Positions 8,790 to 18,359 of a stretch of DNA of 64,000 nucleotides are shown here, one piece after another. Position 1 is the stretch's first letter, and every line of letters starts with the position of its first letter. A model generated the notes under the pieces. It did no database searches. It saw only the letters and a program-made list of their open reading frames with translations, and was not told the DNA's origin. Both the position numbers and the translations under genes were made by a program. This stretch comes from CAVWCQ01 sp963753545 (GTDB lineage: Bacteria; Chloroflexota; Anaerolineae; Aggregatilineales; Aggregatilineaceae). Location of the stretch: the NCBI GenBank assembly GCA_963753545.1, contig CAVWCQ010000008.1, forward strand, positions 310,001 to 374,000, given 5' to 3'.

Positions 8790-9470
8790 ATGCTTGAAAA
8801 TACTTCGCAGCCATCTGATTTAGGCCCTATTGCCGCATCTGCACCCTATGTACCACCAGCACAAAGCCACAGTTGGAGTCAGGCCTGCATCAAAGCGCTG
8901 ACACAGCCGAAGGTGAAAGCCTACGAGGAATTGGCAAACGATACAACGCTCACGCCGCGCCGTGTCTTCAACTGGATATTTGCAAGCACCTTTGTATCCG
9001 TCGCGATTTATTTCATTATCCTGTACCAGGCAACGAAAGCCGATCTCGGCCCAGGCGAGCGCATGAATTCTGGTGGGGCGTTTTACTGCGGCACGGTTTT
9101 GGGAATCGTCATTGTTGGTTTACTGTCAATTCCTGTGCTTGTCGCCGGGGCGAAGTTCCAGCAGTTTATTGCCAGGATGCTGGGCGGAACGGGCAATTAT
9201 CGCCAGTTGGTTGTTACTCATGCCGCGCTTTCTGCTCCTCTCTTTCCTTTTTTCTTTTTGCCCGCGGCAGGTGTAGTCGTTTCAGAAGGAGACTATGCCT
9301 TTTTGTATATCATTACCCTGGCGGCGATGGTTTACGGAGTTGTCCTCAGCATTGTTGCCATGAAAGCAGTCAATAAGTTAGGCTGGGGGAAAGCCGTGAT
9401 TCCGCCCGTCGTCTGGACGATCCTCACCATTTCGCTGTCCGTTGCGTACACGGTGGCCCGGTTTAGTTAA
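8790..9470 (+). CDS. Yip1-family integral membrane protein
   Basis: 226 residues. A soluble N-terminal part of about 60 residues (QACIKALTQPKVKAYEELAND) precedes five hydrophobic segments. The layout, with a first segment after ARRVFNW-like residues, AGAKFQQFIARMLGGTGNYRQL between segments two and three, and a C-terminal pair of helices, is that of bacterial Yip1/YIF1-like proteins (Pfam Yip1). No catalytic residues are expected and the function is unknown. The start ATG at 8790 follows GGGGGGA; the upstream in-frame ATG at 8712 lacks a ribosome site. Confidence 0.75.
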   Translation: MLENTSQPSDLGPIAASAPYVPPAQSHSWSQACIKALTQPKVKAYEELANDTTLTPRRVFNWIFASTFVSVAIYFIILYQATKADLGPGERMNSGGAFYCGTVLGIVIVGLLSIPVLVAGAKFQQFIARMLGGTGNYRQLVVTHAALSAPLFPFFFLPAAGVVVSEGDYAFLYIITLAAMVYGVVLSIVAMKAVNKLGWGKAVIPPVVWTILTISLSVAYTVARFS

Positions 9471-9495
9471 GCGATTTTTCGGCTCAAAACTCAGA

Positions 9496-9528
9496 TGAAA
9501 AGAGGGCGGGACTGTTTACCCGCCCTCC
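9496..9528 (-). terminator. Terminator of the rsmH-mraY operon
   Basis: On the minus strand GAGGGCGGG and CCCGCCCTC form a nine-bp GC-rich stem with an eight-base loop, followed by TTTTC. It sits just after mraY and also lies at the end of the convergent Yip1-like gene, so it may act on both strands. Confidence 0.75.
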
Positions 9529-9548
9529 TGATATTCCAGGGGCTATCG

Positions 9549-10565
9549 CTAGCGCAGCAGGGCCAGCGCCACACCGAGCATCGAGGCGAGGATGCCGACC
9601 AGCCAGAAGCGCTGTACAACCTGCGTTTCGCTCCAGCCAGACAGTTCAAAATGATGGTGGATGGGGGCCATACGGAAAAAACGTCTGCCGTGCGTTATTT
9701 TGACATAGAGGATTTGGATGATCACGCTGATCACTTCGGCCATTGGGATGACGGCGATCACTGGCAGTAGGAGCCACTGCCCGGTCATGAGGGCGACCAT
9801 CCCCAGCGCGCCGCCGAGCGCCAGCGATCCGACATCGCCCATGAACAGTTGGGCAGGGTGGGCGTTGTACCATAAAAAGCCGAAACACGCGCCAACCATG
9901 ATAAAGCAGAACTGGACGAGGAATGTTTGCCCTTGCAGGTGAGCGATCACGCCATAGGCGGCAAAGGCACTGGCCGTGATGATTCCTGACAGACCGTCCA
10001 GGCCATCGGTGAAGTTAACGGCATTACTCGCGGCAACAATGATAAACATCGCCACCGGAATCCAGACCCAGACAGGAAGCTTGATAAAGTCGGGATAGAG
10101 GGGGATATAAACGCCGTTGGCATTCTGCACACCGCCGCCGACAAAAGCCATCACGATGGCGACGGCAAGGGCCAGCAACCCCTGTGCCGAAAATTTGGTA
10201 CGGGCACGGATGCCCTCGCCGCGTTCGCGCAGGCCGCGAATCCCCTCAATATCGTCAATCGCGCCCAACAGTCCAAAGCTGATCAGAACAAACAACGGCA
10301 GCAGGATGCTCGACCCGGTGAGGCTTTCCTGGACGAGCCGGGCGAGGTTAAGTCCCAGCGTGATCAAGACGACCGGGACCAGAATCAGGATGCCGCCCAT
10401 CGTCGGAGTTCCGGCTTTGACCAGATGAGACTGCGGCCCGGCAGCGCAAATCTGCTTGCCGATGCGCAGCCGCCGCAAAATCTCGACGAATGGCCCTCCC
10501 CAGATGGCGGTCAGCAGAAACGTGATCGCCCCCAGGGTGAGCGCGAACGGGAGTTCTGGTGTCAT
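9549..10565 (-). CDS. mraY: Phospho-N-acetylmuramoyl-pentapeptide-transferase
   Basis: Integral membrane enzyme that moves phospho-MurNAc-pentapeptide from UDP to undecaprenyl phosphate, giving lipid I. 338 residues with about ten hydrophobic segments. Family motifs are intact: HLVKAGTPTMGGI, NAVNFTDGLDGLSG (catalytic Asp region), FLWYNAHPAQLFMGDVGSL and PIHHHFELSGW. The ATG at 10565 is chosen (MTPELPF) because it falls seven bases after the stop of the response regulator gene. The upstream ATG would place 12 non-conserved residues inside that gene. No separate ribosome site is evident, so translation is probably coupled. Confidence 0.95.
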   Translation of the reverse strand: MTPELPFALTLGAITFLLTAIWGGPFVEILRRLRIGKQICAAGPQSHLVKAGTPTMGGILILVPVVLITLGLNLARLVQESLTGSSILLPLFVLISFGLLGAIDDIEGIRGLRERGEGIRARTKFSAQGLLALAVAIVMAFVGGGVQNANGVYIPLYPDFIKLPVWVWIPVAMFIIVAASNAVNFTDGLDGLSGIITASAFAAYGVIAHLQGQTFLVQFCFIMVGACFGFLWYNAHPAQLFMGDVGSLALGGALGMVALMTGQWLLLPVIAVIPMAEVISVIIQILYVKITHGRRFFRMAPIHHHFELSGWSETQVVQRFWLVGILASMLGVALALLR

Positions 10566-10572
10566 GGCAACG

Positions 10573-11010
10573 CTAGCGCCATTCCCAGACCGCATCGCCA
10601 TTCAGGATGCGCCGGATCTGTTCGGGAAAGCGGTCAGGATCGAGAGGCTTGCCCAGGAATCCATCAAATCCAGCTTTTTGCGCACGCCCCATTTCGTCTT
10701 CACTGGCTTCGGCAGTGACGGCGACGACTCGTGTATCGCGCAGGCGGGGGTGGCTGCGGATTTTGCGGAGGGCCTGATAACCGTCCTCGTAGGGCAGGCG
10801 AATATCCATCAGGATCAGGTCGAGCCGGGGGAGCGTGTCGGCAAACTGAACGACCTGCCAGCCACTGGTTTTCCATTCACAGTGGTTGACGCCCATGTGG
10901 GCCAGCAAACGGGCGATCAGGACAAAGTTCGGTACATTGTCTTCCACAACGAGGATATGAGCCTCATGAGGACTAGCTGCCCCACGCTCAGATGGGTTCT
11001 GAACGCTCAT
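10573..11010 (-). CDS. Single-domain response regulator inside the dcw operon
   Basis: 145 residues: about 17 N-terminal linker residues and one receiver domain. The acidic pair is in LVVEDN, the phosphoacceptor Asp69 in LILMDIRLP, the switch Thr in VVAVTAEA and the conserved Lys in GFLGKPLDP. There is no output domain. The start at 11010 is preceded by AGAGGGAGA. It lies between ftsI (ends at 11100 on this strand) and mraY (starts 10565) with spacing that implies co-transcription. It is a DivK-like candidate for linking a kinase to division or wall synthesis, but the role is inference. Confidence 0.9.
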   Translation of the reverse strand: MSVQNPSERGAASPHEAHILVVEDNVPNFVLIARLLAHMGVNHCEWKTSGWQVVQFADTLPRLDLILMDIRLPYEDGYQALRKIRSHPRLRDTRVVAVTAEASEDEMGRAQKAGFDGFLGKPLDPDRFPEQIRRILNGDAVWEWR

Positions 11011-11099
11011 CGAAAGTTTCTCCCTCTTTTGCAAAAGCCTGGCTCGGGGCCGGAATGTGATGCTAATCCTAACCGCGATAACCTTAATCTGTCCAATTC

Positions 11100-12878
11100 C
11101 TAGTATTCTCGCCTAAACGGATCGCCACCCTGGGCGACCAGTTGGTAACGCACACTGTCTGGCGGAATTTCCATCAGCACAACCAGCCGTTCCACCAGTT
11201 CCTGAAAAACAGGGGCGGCAGTCTTGCTGCCCCAATACCCATCGGGATTGTCCAGCTTGACCAACACCGACACAACCGGATCATCAGCAGGCAAAAAGCC
11301 GACAAACGAGGCAACGGACTGATCCGCCGAATAACCACCAGGGATAGGAACCTGGGCCGTGCCTGTCTTGCCTGCGACCGTATAGCCGGGAAAGTCATAA
11401 TCGTCTACGCTTTTAGGCGAGGTAACAACCTGCACCAAAATATCACGAGCCTGGTGCGCCGTCTTTTCGCTGATCGGGCGGCTGCTGGCGGAGATGGGTG
11501 TTTCGATGATCTTGCCGCCGTCGATGCGCGCCTTGACGATATGCGGCTGCATGATCAGCCCATCATTGGCGACGGCGTTTACGGCGGTCAGCATTTGCAG
11601 CGCCGTGACGGATACACCCTGGCCAAAGCTGGTGGTCAGATAGTTGGCCTCGGACCAGTCCGATTCGCCCGGTTCGTTGAGAATGCCTTCTTCTTCACCC
11701 TGCAAGTCTACGCCTGTGCGGGTTCCGATGCCAAACTCTTCCAGCTTTTGGTAGACATATTCATAATCCATCTGCATGTAGAGCGTCGATGTACCCGTGT
11801 TCAGGGAATCGATAAAGACGGTGGCGAAATCGGGATTCCCGCGGGAACCGTAGTCCCAGTTGCAGATGGTGACGCCGTATTTCTCAAAACAGCCGGGGTC
11901 GTAATAGGTCCAGGTGTTGGGATCAATGCCCAATTCGATGGCAATGGCCATCGTCACCACCTTAAAGACGGAGCCGGGTTCGTAGATGGTCGAAATGGCC
12001 GGATTGCGGGCGCGCTTCATGTTATCATTTGACGCATCTTCGGGGTTAAAAAGCGGCTGTCCGGCAGAGGCGTTGGCAATCGCCAGAATTTCCCCGGTGC
12101 GCGGGTTCATGATCAAAATGGTGCCGCCGTCCGCGCCCTGTTCAACAATGGCCTTATCCAGGACGTCCTGGGCCAGATATTGCAGGTCCCGATCAATGGT
12201 CAGAACGAGATCAACGCCGTCGCGCACGCTCGACGCATCCAGTTCACCTTCGTCAAGCAGGGGGATCAGGCTCTGCGTGATGCGCTTGCTCTGCCCGGCG
12301 AGGACAGGCTGGTAATACCCTTCGACGCCCCAATAGCCGCGCCCATCACGGGTATCGGACGACCCGGCAAAAAAGCCGACGATCTGGGCCGTCAGCGCGC
12401 CCTGCGGGTAGATGCGGGCCGGCATCGGATCGATGACCACGCCGTCCATATGCAGATCGATGATCGCCTGCCCCGAATCAAAATCAACCAGGCTGGAGAG
12501 CAGCACATAGGGCGGATACGTGCCGTCATCGTTGGGGGCAAGCATGTCGTACACTTCGTCTTCGGGCAGCTTGAGCAGGGGGGCGAGTTCGCGGGCCGCT
12601 TCCTGGCGATCATTGATTGATCCCGGACTGACGCCCACCCGGTAATTATAGGTGTTAACGGCGAGCAGATTGCCGTTGCGATCATAAATCTGGCCGCGAT
12701 TGGGCATGACCTCAACCGTGCGGCTGTAGCGGGCCTGTGCGTTAGTTTCCAGGTCCTCTTTCACGGTGGGATTCATATAGAACTGAAAAGACAGCAGGCG
12801 AATAATCAGGCCGCCGCTGACCACAATCAACAGGGCGCTCAGGAGCGTGATCCGTCTATGCAGTGTTTCCGTGTTCAT
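11100..12878 (-). CDS. ftsI: Septal penicillin-binding protein (PBP2/FtsI type)
   Basis: Class B penicillin-binding protein of 592 residues, the transpeptidase that cross-links septal peptidoglycan. A short cytoplasmic N-terminus is followed by one membrane segment (TLLSALLIVVSGGLIIRLLS) and the dimerisation domain with NRGQIYDRNGNLLA. The transpeptidase domain has the active-site serine motif SVFK (EPGSVFKVVTMA, about residue 305), an SLNTG motif and KTGT (VAGKTGTAQVP). A long insert of about 40 residues sits around the YDPGCFEKYG region. Its place after ftsL in the operon supports FtsI rather than an elongation PBP2. Confidence 0.93.
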   Translation of the reverse strand: MNTETLHRRITLLSALLIVVSGGLIIRLLSFQFYMNPTVKEDLETNAQARYSRTVEVMPNRGQIYDRNGNLLAVNTYNYRVGVSPGSINDRQEAARELAPLLKLPEDEVYDMLAPNDDGTYPPYVLLSSLVDFDSGQAIIDLHMDGVVIDPMPARIYPQGALTAQIVGFFAGSSDTRDGRGYWGVEGYYQPVLAGQSKRITQSLIPLLDEGELDASSVRDGVDLVLTIDRDLQYLAQDVLDKAIVEQGADGGTILIMNPRTGEILAIANASAGQPLFNPEDASNDNMKRARNPAISTIYEPGSVFKVVTMAIAIELGIDPNTWTYYDPGCFEKYGVTICNWDYGSRGNPDFATVFIDSLNTGTSTLYMQMDYEYVYQKLEEFGIGTRTGVDLQGEEEGILNEPGESDWSEANYLTTSFGQGVSVTALQMLTAVNAVANDGLIMQPHIVKARIDGGKIIETPISASSRPISEKTAHQARDILVQVVTSPKSVDDYDFPGYTVAGKTGTAQVPIPGGYSADQSVASFVGFLPADDPVVSVLVKLDNPDGYWGSKTAAPVFQELVERLVVLMEIPPDSVRYQLVAQGGDPFRREY

Positions 12879-12929
12879 CCGATTGCCCCCTCAGTTCCCA
12901 TCTCGCCATTGATGGTACTGGTCGCGAAA

Positions 12930-13385
12930 TCAGTCCCATTGTTTTTTGAGCCACCCGGTCATCGTCTCGTCGTATACCGGCTCGGCCTCGATTGGTGTAG
13001 GCGACGGTGTTGGTGTCACCTGCGGGCGGTCATAGCGGTAGCCTTCAACTGGAATCCATTGAATTTCATCGGGCTGCGCCTCGCGGAAGCCCAGTTCGGC
13101 AGCGCGAGTCATAACCCGTGGCAGGCTTTCCAGTTCGGCAATATCGGCGCGCAGCCGTTCATTATCCAATTCAAGTTGAGTCCGTTTATCGGTCAGTTTT
13201 TCCAGTTCGCGCCCGGTTGTGGTGGTGGTTGTCGTCTGGATCAAATAAAGCGCGCCAATGGTGATGCCGACGATCACAACCAGAGTCAGCACGGCAACCA
13301 ACTGTGTCTGGTTACGCCAGGGCTGCTGCTCCAGCGTATGTCTGATCCAGGATGGCCGTTCGTCGCTCAATGGTAATGCTTCCAA
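12930..13385 (-). CDS. ftsL: FtsL-like septum formation protein
   Basis: 151 residues: a cytoplasmic tail of about 28 residues, one membrane segment (LVAVLTLVVIVGITIGALYL), a seven-Thr stretch, and then a coiled-coil heptad region (ELEKLTDKRTQLELDNERLRADIAELES). A Pro/Thr-rich C-terminus follows. Size, topology and position between rsmH and ftsI match FtsL/DivIC-type divisome proteins, which diverge too much for motif calls. In known systems FtsL joins FtsQ and FtsB and helps activate FtsWI. Confidence 0.75.
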   Translation of the reverse strand: MEALPLSDERPSWIRHTLEQQPWRNQTQLVAVLTLVVIVGITIGALYLIQTTTTTTTGRELEKLTDKRTQLELDNERLRADIAELESLPRVMTRAAELGFREAQPDEIQWIPVEGYRYDRPQVTPTPSPTPIEAEPVYDETMTGWLKKQWD

Positions 13386-13442
13386 GTTTCGATAAGACTA
13401 ACGGAATTATACACCAACAACGATCAACGCATGATCAAAAAG

Positions 13443-14393
13443 TTATACGGGTTCTAATCGTTCGACAACGCGCAGTTTGGCGCTGCGGCTGCGCGGGTTG
13501 GTGGTTATCTCGTTTTCGGATGCTTCAACAGGTTTGCGTGTGACCATTTCCACCCGTGCATGATGCCCGCAGGTACAGACGGGCTGGCGCGGCGGGCAGA
13601 TGCAGTCTGTTGCTTCCAGTTTAAAGGTCGTCTTGACGATCCGATCTTCCAGGCTGTGAAAACTGATCACGGCCAACCGGCCAGCGGGACGCAGCAGATC
13701 AATGGCGAGGGGCAGCACGCGCTCTACCGCGCCGAGTTCGTCATTCACAGCGATACGCAGCGCCTGAAAGGTTCGTGTCGCCGGGTGAATCTTCTCGCGC
13801 GGGCCATGATGGGTGCTGGCAACCACTTCGGCAAGCTGGCGCGTCGTGGTCAGGGGCCGGGCCTTGATGATGGCGCGGGCAATGTGGCGGCTGTTGCGCT
13901 CCTCGCCGTAACGGAAGAGGATATTGGCCAGTTCGTCCGCATCGTAGGTGTTGACCATATCGGCGGCGGTAATCTCGGCGGAGGTCGGATCGAAGCGCAT
14001 ATCGAGCGGGCCGTCCTTCAGAAAGGCGAAGCCGCGCGCCGCGTCATCGACCTGCATGGACGAGATGCCCAGATCGAGCAGGATGCCGTCCACGCCCGAT
14101 TCGCTGCCTACCCATTCGGGAACGATTTCATCCATTTCCGTATAACTGGCGTGGCGCAGCACTGCCCGATCCCCGAATGGGGCCAGACGATCCTGGGCCA
14201 GGGCCAGCGCTGCCGGGTCGCGATCCAGGCCCAGCAGGCGGGAGTCCGGCGCAGCACTGAGGATCGCGGCGGCATGTCCCCCTGCGCCTACTGTGCCATC
14301 GACAAAACGCCCGGCGGGCAGTTCGGACACGCGCAGCAGATTCAATACCGCGTCCAGCAGGACGGGAATGTGAGGCCGATCTGGATGATCCAA
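13443..14393 (-). CDS. rsmH: 16S rRNA (cytosine1402-N4)-methyltransferase
   Basis: 316 residues, the usual length for RsmH/MraW, which adds the N4-methyl group to C1402 of 16S rRNA using S-adenosylmethionine. Conserved segments are HIPVLLDAVL, FVDGTVGAGGHA (SAM loop), LGLDRDPAAL, DGILLDLGISSMQ, RGFAFLKDGPLDMRFDP, FQALRIAVNDELG and the closing VISFHSLEDRIVK. It is the first gene of the minus-strand dcw block; mraZ is not visible upstream. A stretch with three Cys (CICPPRQPVCTCG) sits near the C-terminus, as in many family members. Confidence 0.96.
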   Translation of the reverse strand: MDHPDRPHIPVLLDAVLNLLRVSELPAGRFVDGTVGAGGHAAAILSAAPDSRLLGLDRDPAALALAQDRLAPFGDRAVLRHASYTEMDEIVPEWVGSESGVDGILLDLGISSMQVDDAARGFAFLKDGPLDMRFDPTSAEITAADMVNTYDADELANILFRYGEERNSRHIARAIIKARPLTTTRQLAEVVASTHHGPREKIHPATRTFQALRIAVNDELGAVERVLPLAIDLLRPAGRLAVISFHSLEDRIVKTTFKLEATDCICPPRQPVCTCGHHARVEMVTRKPVEASENEITTNPRSRSAKLRVVERLEPV

Positions 14394-14503
14394 CAGGTTC
14401 TCCCAACGCCACTTGTACTCGCGCTGAGTTTAGACGAGTTGATCGCTCGGCGCAAACGGCTATGAGCAAAAGATCGGGCTAATAATACAGAACCGGAACC
14501 AGA

Positions 14504-14976
14504 TCAACTTCTGTCTCTCGGCTGAATGGTGCTGTCTTCACCGCTGATCCAACCATAACCCACCGCTGCCGCATCAATATACCACCATGTTCCCGCGCTG
14601 TTCCGCCCATAAATCGCGGCAGATTGGCCTGTATAGAGCACCCCGGCTGGAGCGGTGTTTTTTCCCAGGGAGGGAAAGATCAGGGTATCGCGCTGAGCCG
14701 TGATCAGGCAGGGTGGGGGCACCGGTTCTATCTTGCCTTCTTCCAGCAGACTCTGGTAGAGGCCATCCAGATAGGCATGACCGCCGTAGATGTAACTTGT
14801 GTTGTCGGATGGGTCACATACTGCTGGGCGACAATCGCTTCGGCATAGGCGGGATTCTCGGAGCAGACGTCGGCAGGGGAGACTGGCGGATCCGTTCCTC
14901 GGAGATGGAAGGCCGCCCCGAACAAAAAAGTGAGCATGGCACAGATCGGCAGATTCAGGAGGATAAGTCTTCGCAT
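14504..14976 (-). CDS. Secreted SH3-like protein (frameshifted)
   Basis: The first frame starts at 14976 with a signal sequence (RRLILLNLPICAMLTFLFG) and runs to AYAEAIVAQQ. Near 14830 the meaningful frame shifts by one base and continues as CDPSDNTSYIYGG, LDGLYQSLLEEGKIEPVPPP, and then a bacterial SH3-like module (CLITAQRDTLIFPSLG..TAPAGVLYTGQSAAIYGRN..TWWYIDAAAVGYGWISG). The reconstructed protein is about 157 residues and exported. SH3b modules of this kind are frequent in Anaerolineae secreted proteins and appear fused to other domains at 19740-19940 and 55540-55760 of this window. The ligand is unknown. Confidence 0.65.
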
Positions 14977-15130
14977 GGCTCCATTTCCCTCAGATAGACG
15001 CATAAAAACAGTGTAGCGGGAACGAAAGTTATCCGCTGGGCGCTTGCCTGCCGCCTGCCTGATTTTGCTGCTGAGAATAAAGCACGGATGTGCTACAATT
15101 GGGGGCATCCGAGCAAAGAGAGAGCGATGT

Positions 15131-17027
15131 ATGAGCGACTATATACCCAGCGCACATATCCAGGACATCTTACAAAACCTTCCGGCGTCACCCGGCGTGT
15201 ACCAGATGATCGATCCCAACGGCATGATCATCTACGTGGGCAAGGCGAAGAGCCTGCGCAACCGCGTGCGGAGCTACTTCCAGCCGAGCAACTATGACTC
15301 GAAAGTGCTGCGGCTGCGGGCCGAAGTGGCCGATATCCAGTTTTTGCTGACCGGGGATGAACTGAAGGCGCTGATCACCGAAGCGGAGTTGATTCGCGTC
15401 CACAAGCCGCGCTTCAACATTCTGCTGAAGGATGACAAACATTACCCGTATATCCGCGTGCGGACGGGCGATCCGTTCCCAACGGTTGAAATGACGCGGC
15501 GTTTGGAACGCGGCGACGGTCACCGCTACTTTGGGCCGTTCACCTCGGCGGGGGGTGTGCGCGAGACGCTGGATGTGCTGCGCAAGGCGTTCCCCTATCT
15601 GACCTGTGATCGCGAGATCACCGGGAAGGATGCTCGCGCCTGCCTCTATTACGATATCAAACTGTGCGGCGCGCCGTGCATCGGGGCGCAAACGCGCGAT
15701 GAATACTGGGCCGGGATTACCGGGCTGATGCGCGTGCTGGCGGGCCATGCCGACGAGGTGCTGGCGGATCTGCGTGGGGCGATGGAAGCCGCTTCGGAAA
15801 ATCTGGACTTTGAGAAGGCGGCGCTGCTGCGGGATCGGATTCGCGTCGTGGCGCAGATTTCGGCCCGGCAGCGGTTGGTGCGCTGATTTTGAAGCGAACC
15901 AGGACGTGATCGCCTTCGCGCAGGAGGGCAGCGACGCCGTCGTGCAGATGTTCCTGATCCGCAATGGCAGACTGGTTGGCAGCGAATATTTCGCCCTGTC
16001 CGGCGCGGAAGACGAAACCGCCGACGAGATTATCGAACACTTCCTGACGCAGTTTTACCAGGAGGCCACCGACATCCCGCCGGAAGTGGTCGTGCCGAAC
16101 GATCTGATCGAGACGAAGATCATCGAGCAGTGGCTGCGGGATCGGCGCGGCGGCAAAAAGGTCAAACTGGTCGTGCCCCAGCGCGGCAACAAGCGCGAAC
16201 TGGTCCAGTTAGCGGCTCAGACTGCCTCGGAGAAACTGAATATTCTGCGGGCGCAGTGGGCCAGCGATACCGTCAAACAGGAAGCCGCGCTGAGCGAAAT
16301 CCAGGAGGCGCTCAGTCTGCCGACGCCGCCCAACCGGATCGAGTGCTACGACATCAGCACGACGCAGGGCACGGCGATTGTCGCCAGCCGGGTTGTGTTT
16401 GTGCAGGGTGTGCCCAAAAAGGGCGAATACCGCCGCTTCAACATCCAGACGGTGGCTCACGAAGGATCGGACGATTACCAGTCGATGCGGGAGGCGCTGA
16501 CGCGGCGTTTCCGGCGCTATACGGATGCGGTCAACGCCGAACAGGCCCCACTGCCGCCCGGCAAAGAGGATCACGAGGAAACGTGGCGGGTGCTGCCTGA
16601 TCTGCTCATTGTGGACGGCGGCAAGGGGCAGTTGGGCGTGGCGGTGGAAGTGCTGCAAAGTTTCGATCTGTTTGGGCGCGTACCTGTGTGCGGCCTCGCC
16701 AAACAGTTCGAGGAACTCTACCTGCCCAACGATCCCAAACCCGTTATTCTGCCGCGCCGCAGCGAGGGGTTGTTCCTGCTGCAACGGGTGCGGGACGAGG
16801 CGCACCGCTTCGCGATCACGGCCCATCGTGCCCGCCGCGCCAAAGCAGGACTTGCCAGCCAACTGGAACAGGTACCCGGCATCGGCCCGGCCCGGCGCAA
16901 AGCCCTGCTGAGGGCATTCAACAAGGATATCGAAGCGATTCGCGCCGCCAGCATCGACCAATTGATCACCGTGCCGGGTATCACGCGGGAGATCGCGGAG
17001 AATATCAAGGCGACATTGGGGGGCTAG
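15131..17027 (+). CDS. uvrC: UvrABC excinuclease subunit C (frameshifted)
   Basis: Nucleotide excision repair nuclease that cuts on both sides of a lesion with UvrB, about 632 residues when joined. Domains in order: GIY-YIG nuclease (ASPGVYQMIDPNGMIIYVGK), Cys-rich region (CYYDIKLCGAPC type), UVR motif (FEKAALLRDRIRVV), RNase H-like endonuclease V domain (ECYDISTTQG, LLIVDGGKGQLGVA), and tandem helix-hairpin-helix (VPGIGPARRKALL, VPGITREIAE). The frame breaks by one base near 15885, right after the UVR motif. All catalytic motifs survive on either side, so an assembly indel is likely. The start at 15131 follows an AGAGAGAG stretch. It stands alone between minus-strand genes. Confidence 0.93.
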
Positions 17028-17060
17028 CGGCCCTCGTGGAGAAGGATTTTTCAAACAGAA

Positions 17061-17090
17061 GCGGGGCACCCAGTAGGTTGGGTGCCCCGC
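17061..17090. terminator. Bidirectional hairpin after uvrC
   Basis: GCGGGGCACCCA and TGGGTGCCCCGC form a perfect 12-bp stem with a six-base loop, between uvrC and the convergent gene ending at 17100. It is a strong candidate terminator although the T-tract is weak on both sides. Confidence 0.7.
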
Positions 17091-17099
17091 AGCCAATTG

Positions 17100-18243
17100 T
17101 TATTGCGCTAAACAGGTGATGGAACTGATGAGCCACTCCCCGTTCCCGCGTTCCAGTGTGAGAGTCGCCAGATCAACCGGGGTGTCACTGCCTGGGAATG
17201 TCCCCTGCATCACAACTTCTCCCGGATTTGCGCCGGGAAGAGTCGTCACCACTTCGGGTTGGTCCTGGGCACACAGCAGCAAATCGCCCAACTGGGTGTT
17301 ATATGACTCTGTACCGCAAAGTATCCTTCAATTCGGGGGTCAGATAGTGAATCCCGAAGAAGCCATGGTTGGTCAGCAGATTGTGATAAGTATCGTGCTC
17401 GAAGTCATAGCGGGTATAGACCAGATAGCGGTTATAGAAGTTCAGAACCTTTTCCGCGAGGGTTGTGTCGCAGCGGATATTTGCCATAACCCACAAATCG
17501 TTTTGCCGGGTCAGGTCAACGGATAGATCGCGCACCACACCGTTACCGATAATGGCTTCAACCATCACCGCTGCTGTCTCACCGGTAGCCCACAGCGTAT
17601 AGGTAAAGTAGCCGGATGGCAGTTCCGGGCCGCACAAAAACGGATCCTGTGCGATCCCGGTCCCGGTTTGCAGGCTGTCCATGCGGGCGATCAGGTCGCT
17701 GGTCATGAGGTCAAAATCGTGATAAACGCCGTCCAGAAACGGACTATCCGAGTAGCGTGTATAGCCCTCATAGAATGAGTTAACCACGCCTGCCGGGGTG
17801 ATCAGGTCTTCGCAGCGCATGTCGCTGATCTTCCAGGAACCTTCCGACTGATCGAGCAGGAGAGTCATCTGGTACGGCTCTGGATTATCGCCATAATAAC
17901 TATGCAAGAGGACGACCGCATCGGTATCGCTGGCGGATATTTCCTCGGCGCTGATCATCTCCGGGATGTTCTGGGCGCACAGGATTGGATCGTGGTGGAG
18001 CGTGGGATCATCCTGTAGTTCGTCAAGCTTCTGGATCATGGCGGCGGTCAGATAGGGACTGGTTGTGTAAAGCTGCTGCCCAAAGGGGTTTTTTCCGGCT
18101 TCCAAATCGAGTTCGCTGAGGTACCAGTCGTAGAACTGCTGGGTGACCACCTGCGGGCTGTCTGAGGCTTGAGCTGCCGCAACATGGCCGGGAACGAGGC
18201 AGAACGTGAGTATGAAGATCAATGATAGCATTTTTTGAGCCAT
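17100..18243 (-). CDS. Secreted protein with three tandem DUF3828-like repeats (frameshifted)
   Basis: Signal sequence (MLSLIFILTFCLVPGHVAAA), then three repeats of about 100 residues. Each has a helix like VVTQQFYDWYL / VVNSFYEGYTRY / VLNFYNRYLVYT, a central LCAQNIPE / LCGPELPS / LCAQDQPE and a closing W-x6-MRC / IRC / ITC strand. So each repeat keeps a Cys pair that could form a disulfide. The pattern is that of DUF3828-type exported domains. The third repeat changes frame near 17300, where KDTLRYR is followed by the other-frame YNTQLGDLLLCAQ. The joined protein is about 380 residues. Function unknown; export and the cysteine spacing are what can be seen. Confidence 0.7.
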
Positions 18244-18359
18244 AGGTTTTCCCTCCTGATCAGTGATTGTAGCGTTTAAGGCAACTATGCCGAATCAAAA
18301 TTCCTTTTTCGTATGTTTCTCTTATGGGAATAAACGGAGGATGTGAAATAATAGGGGAT

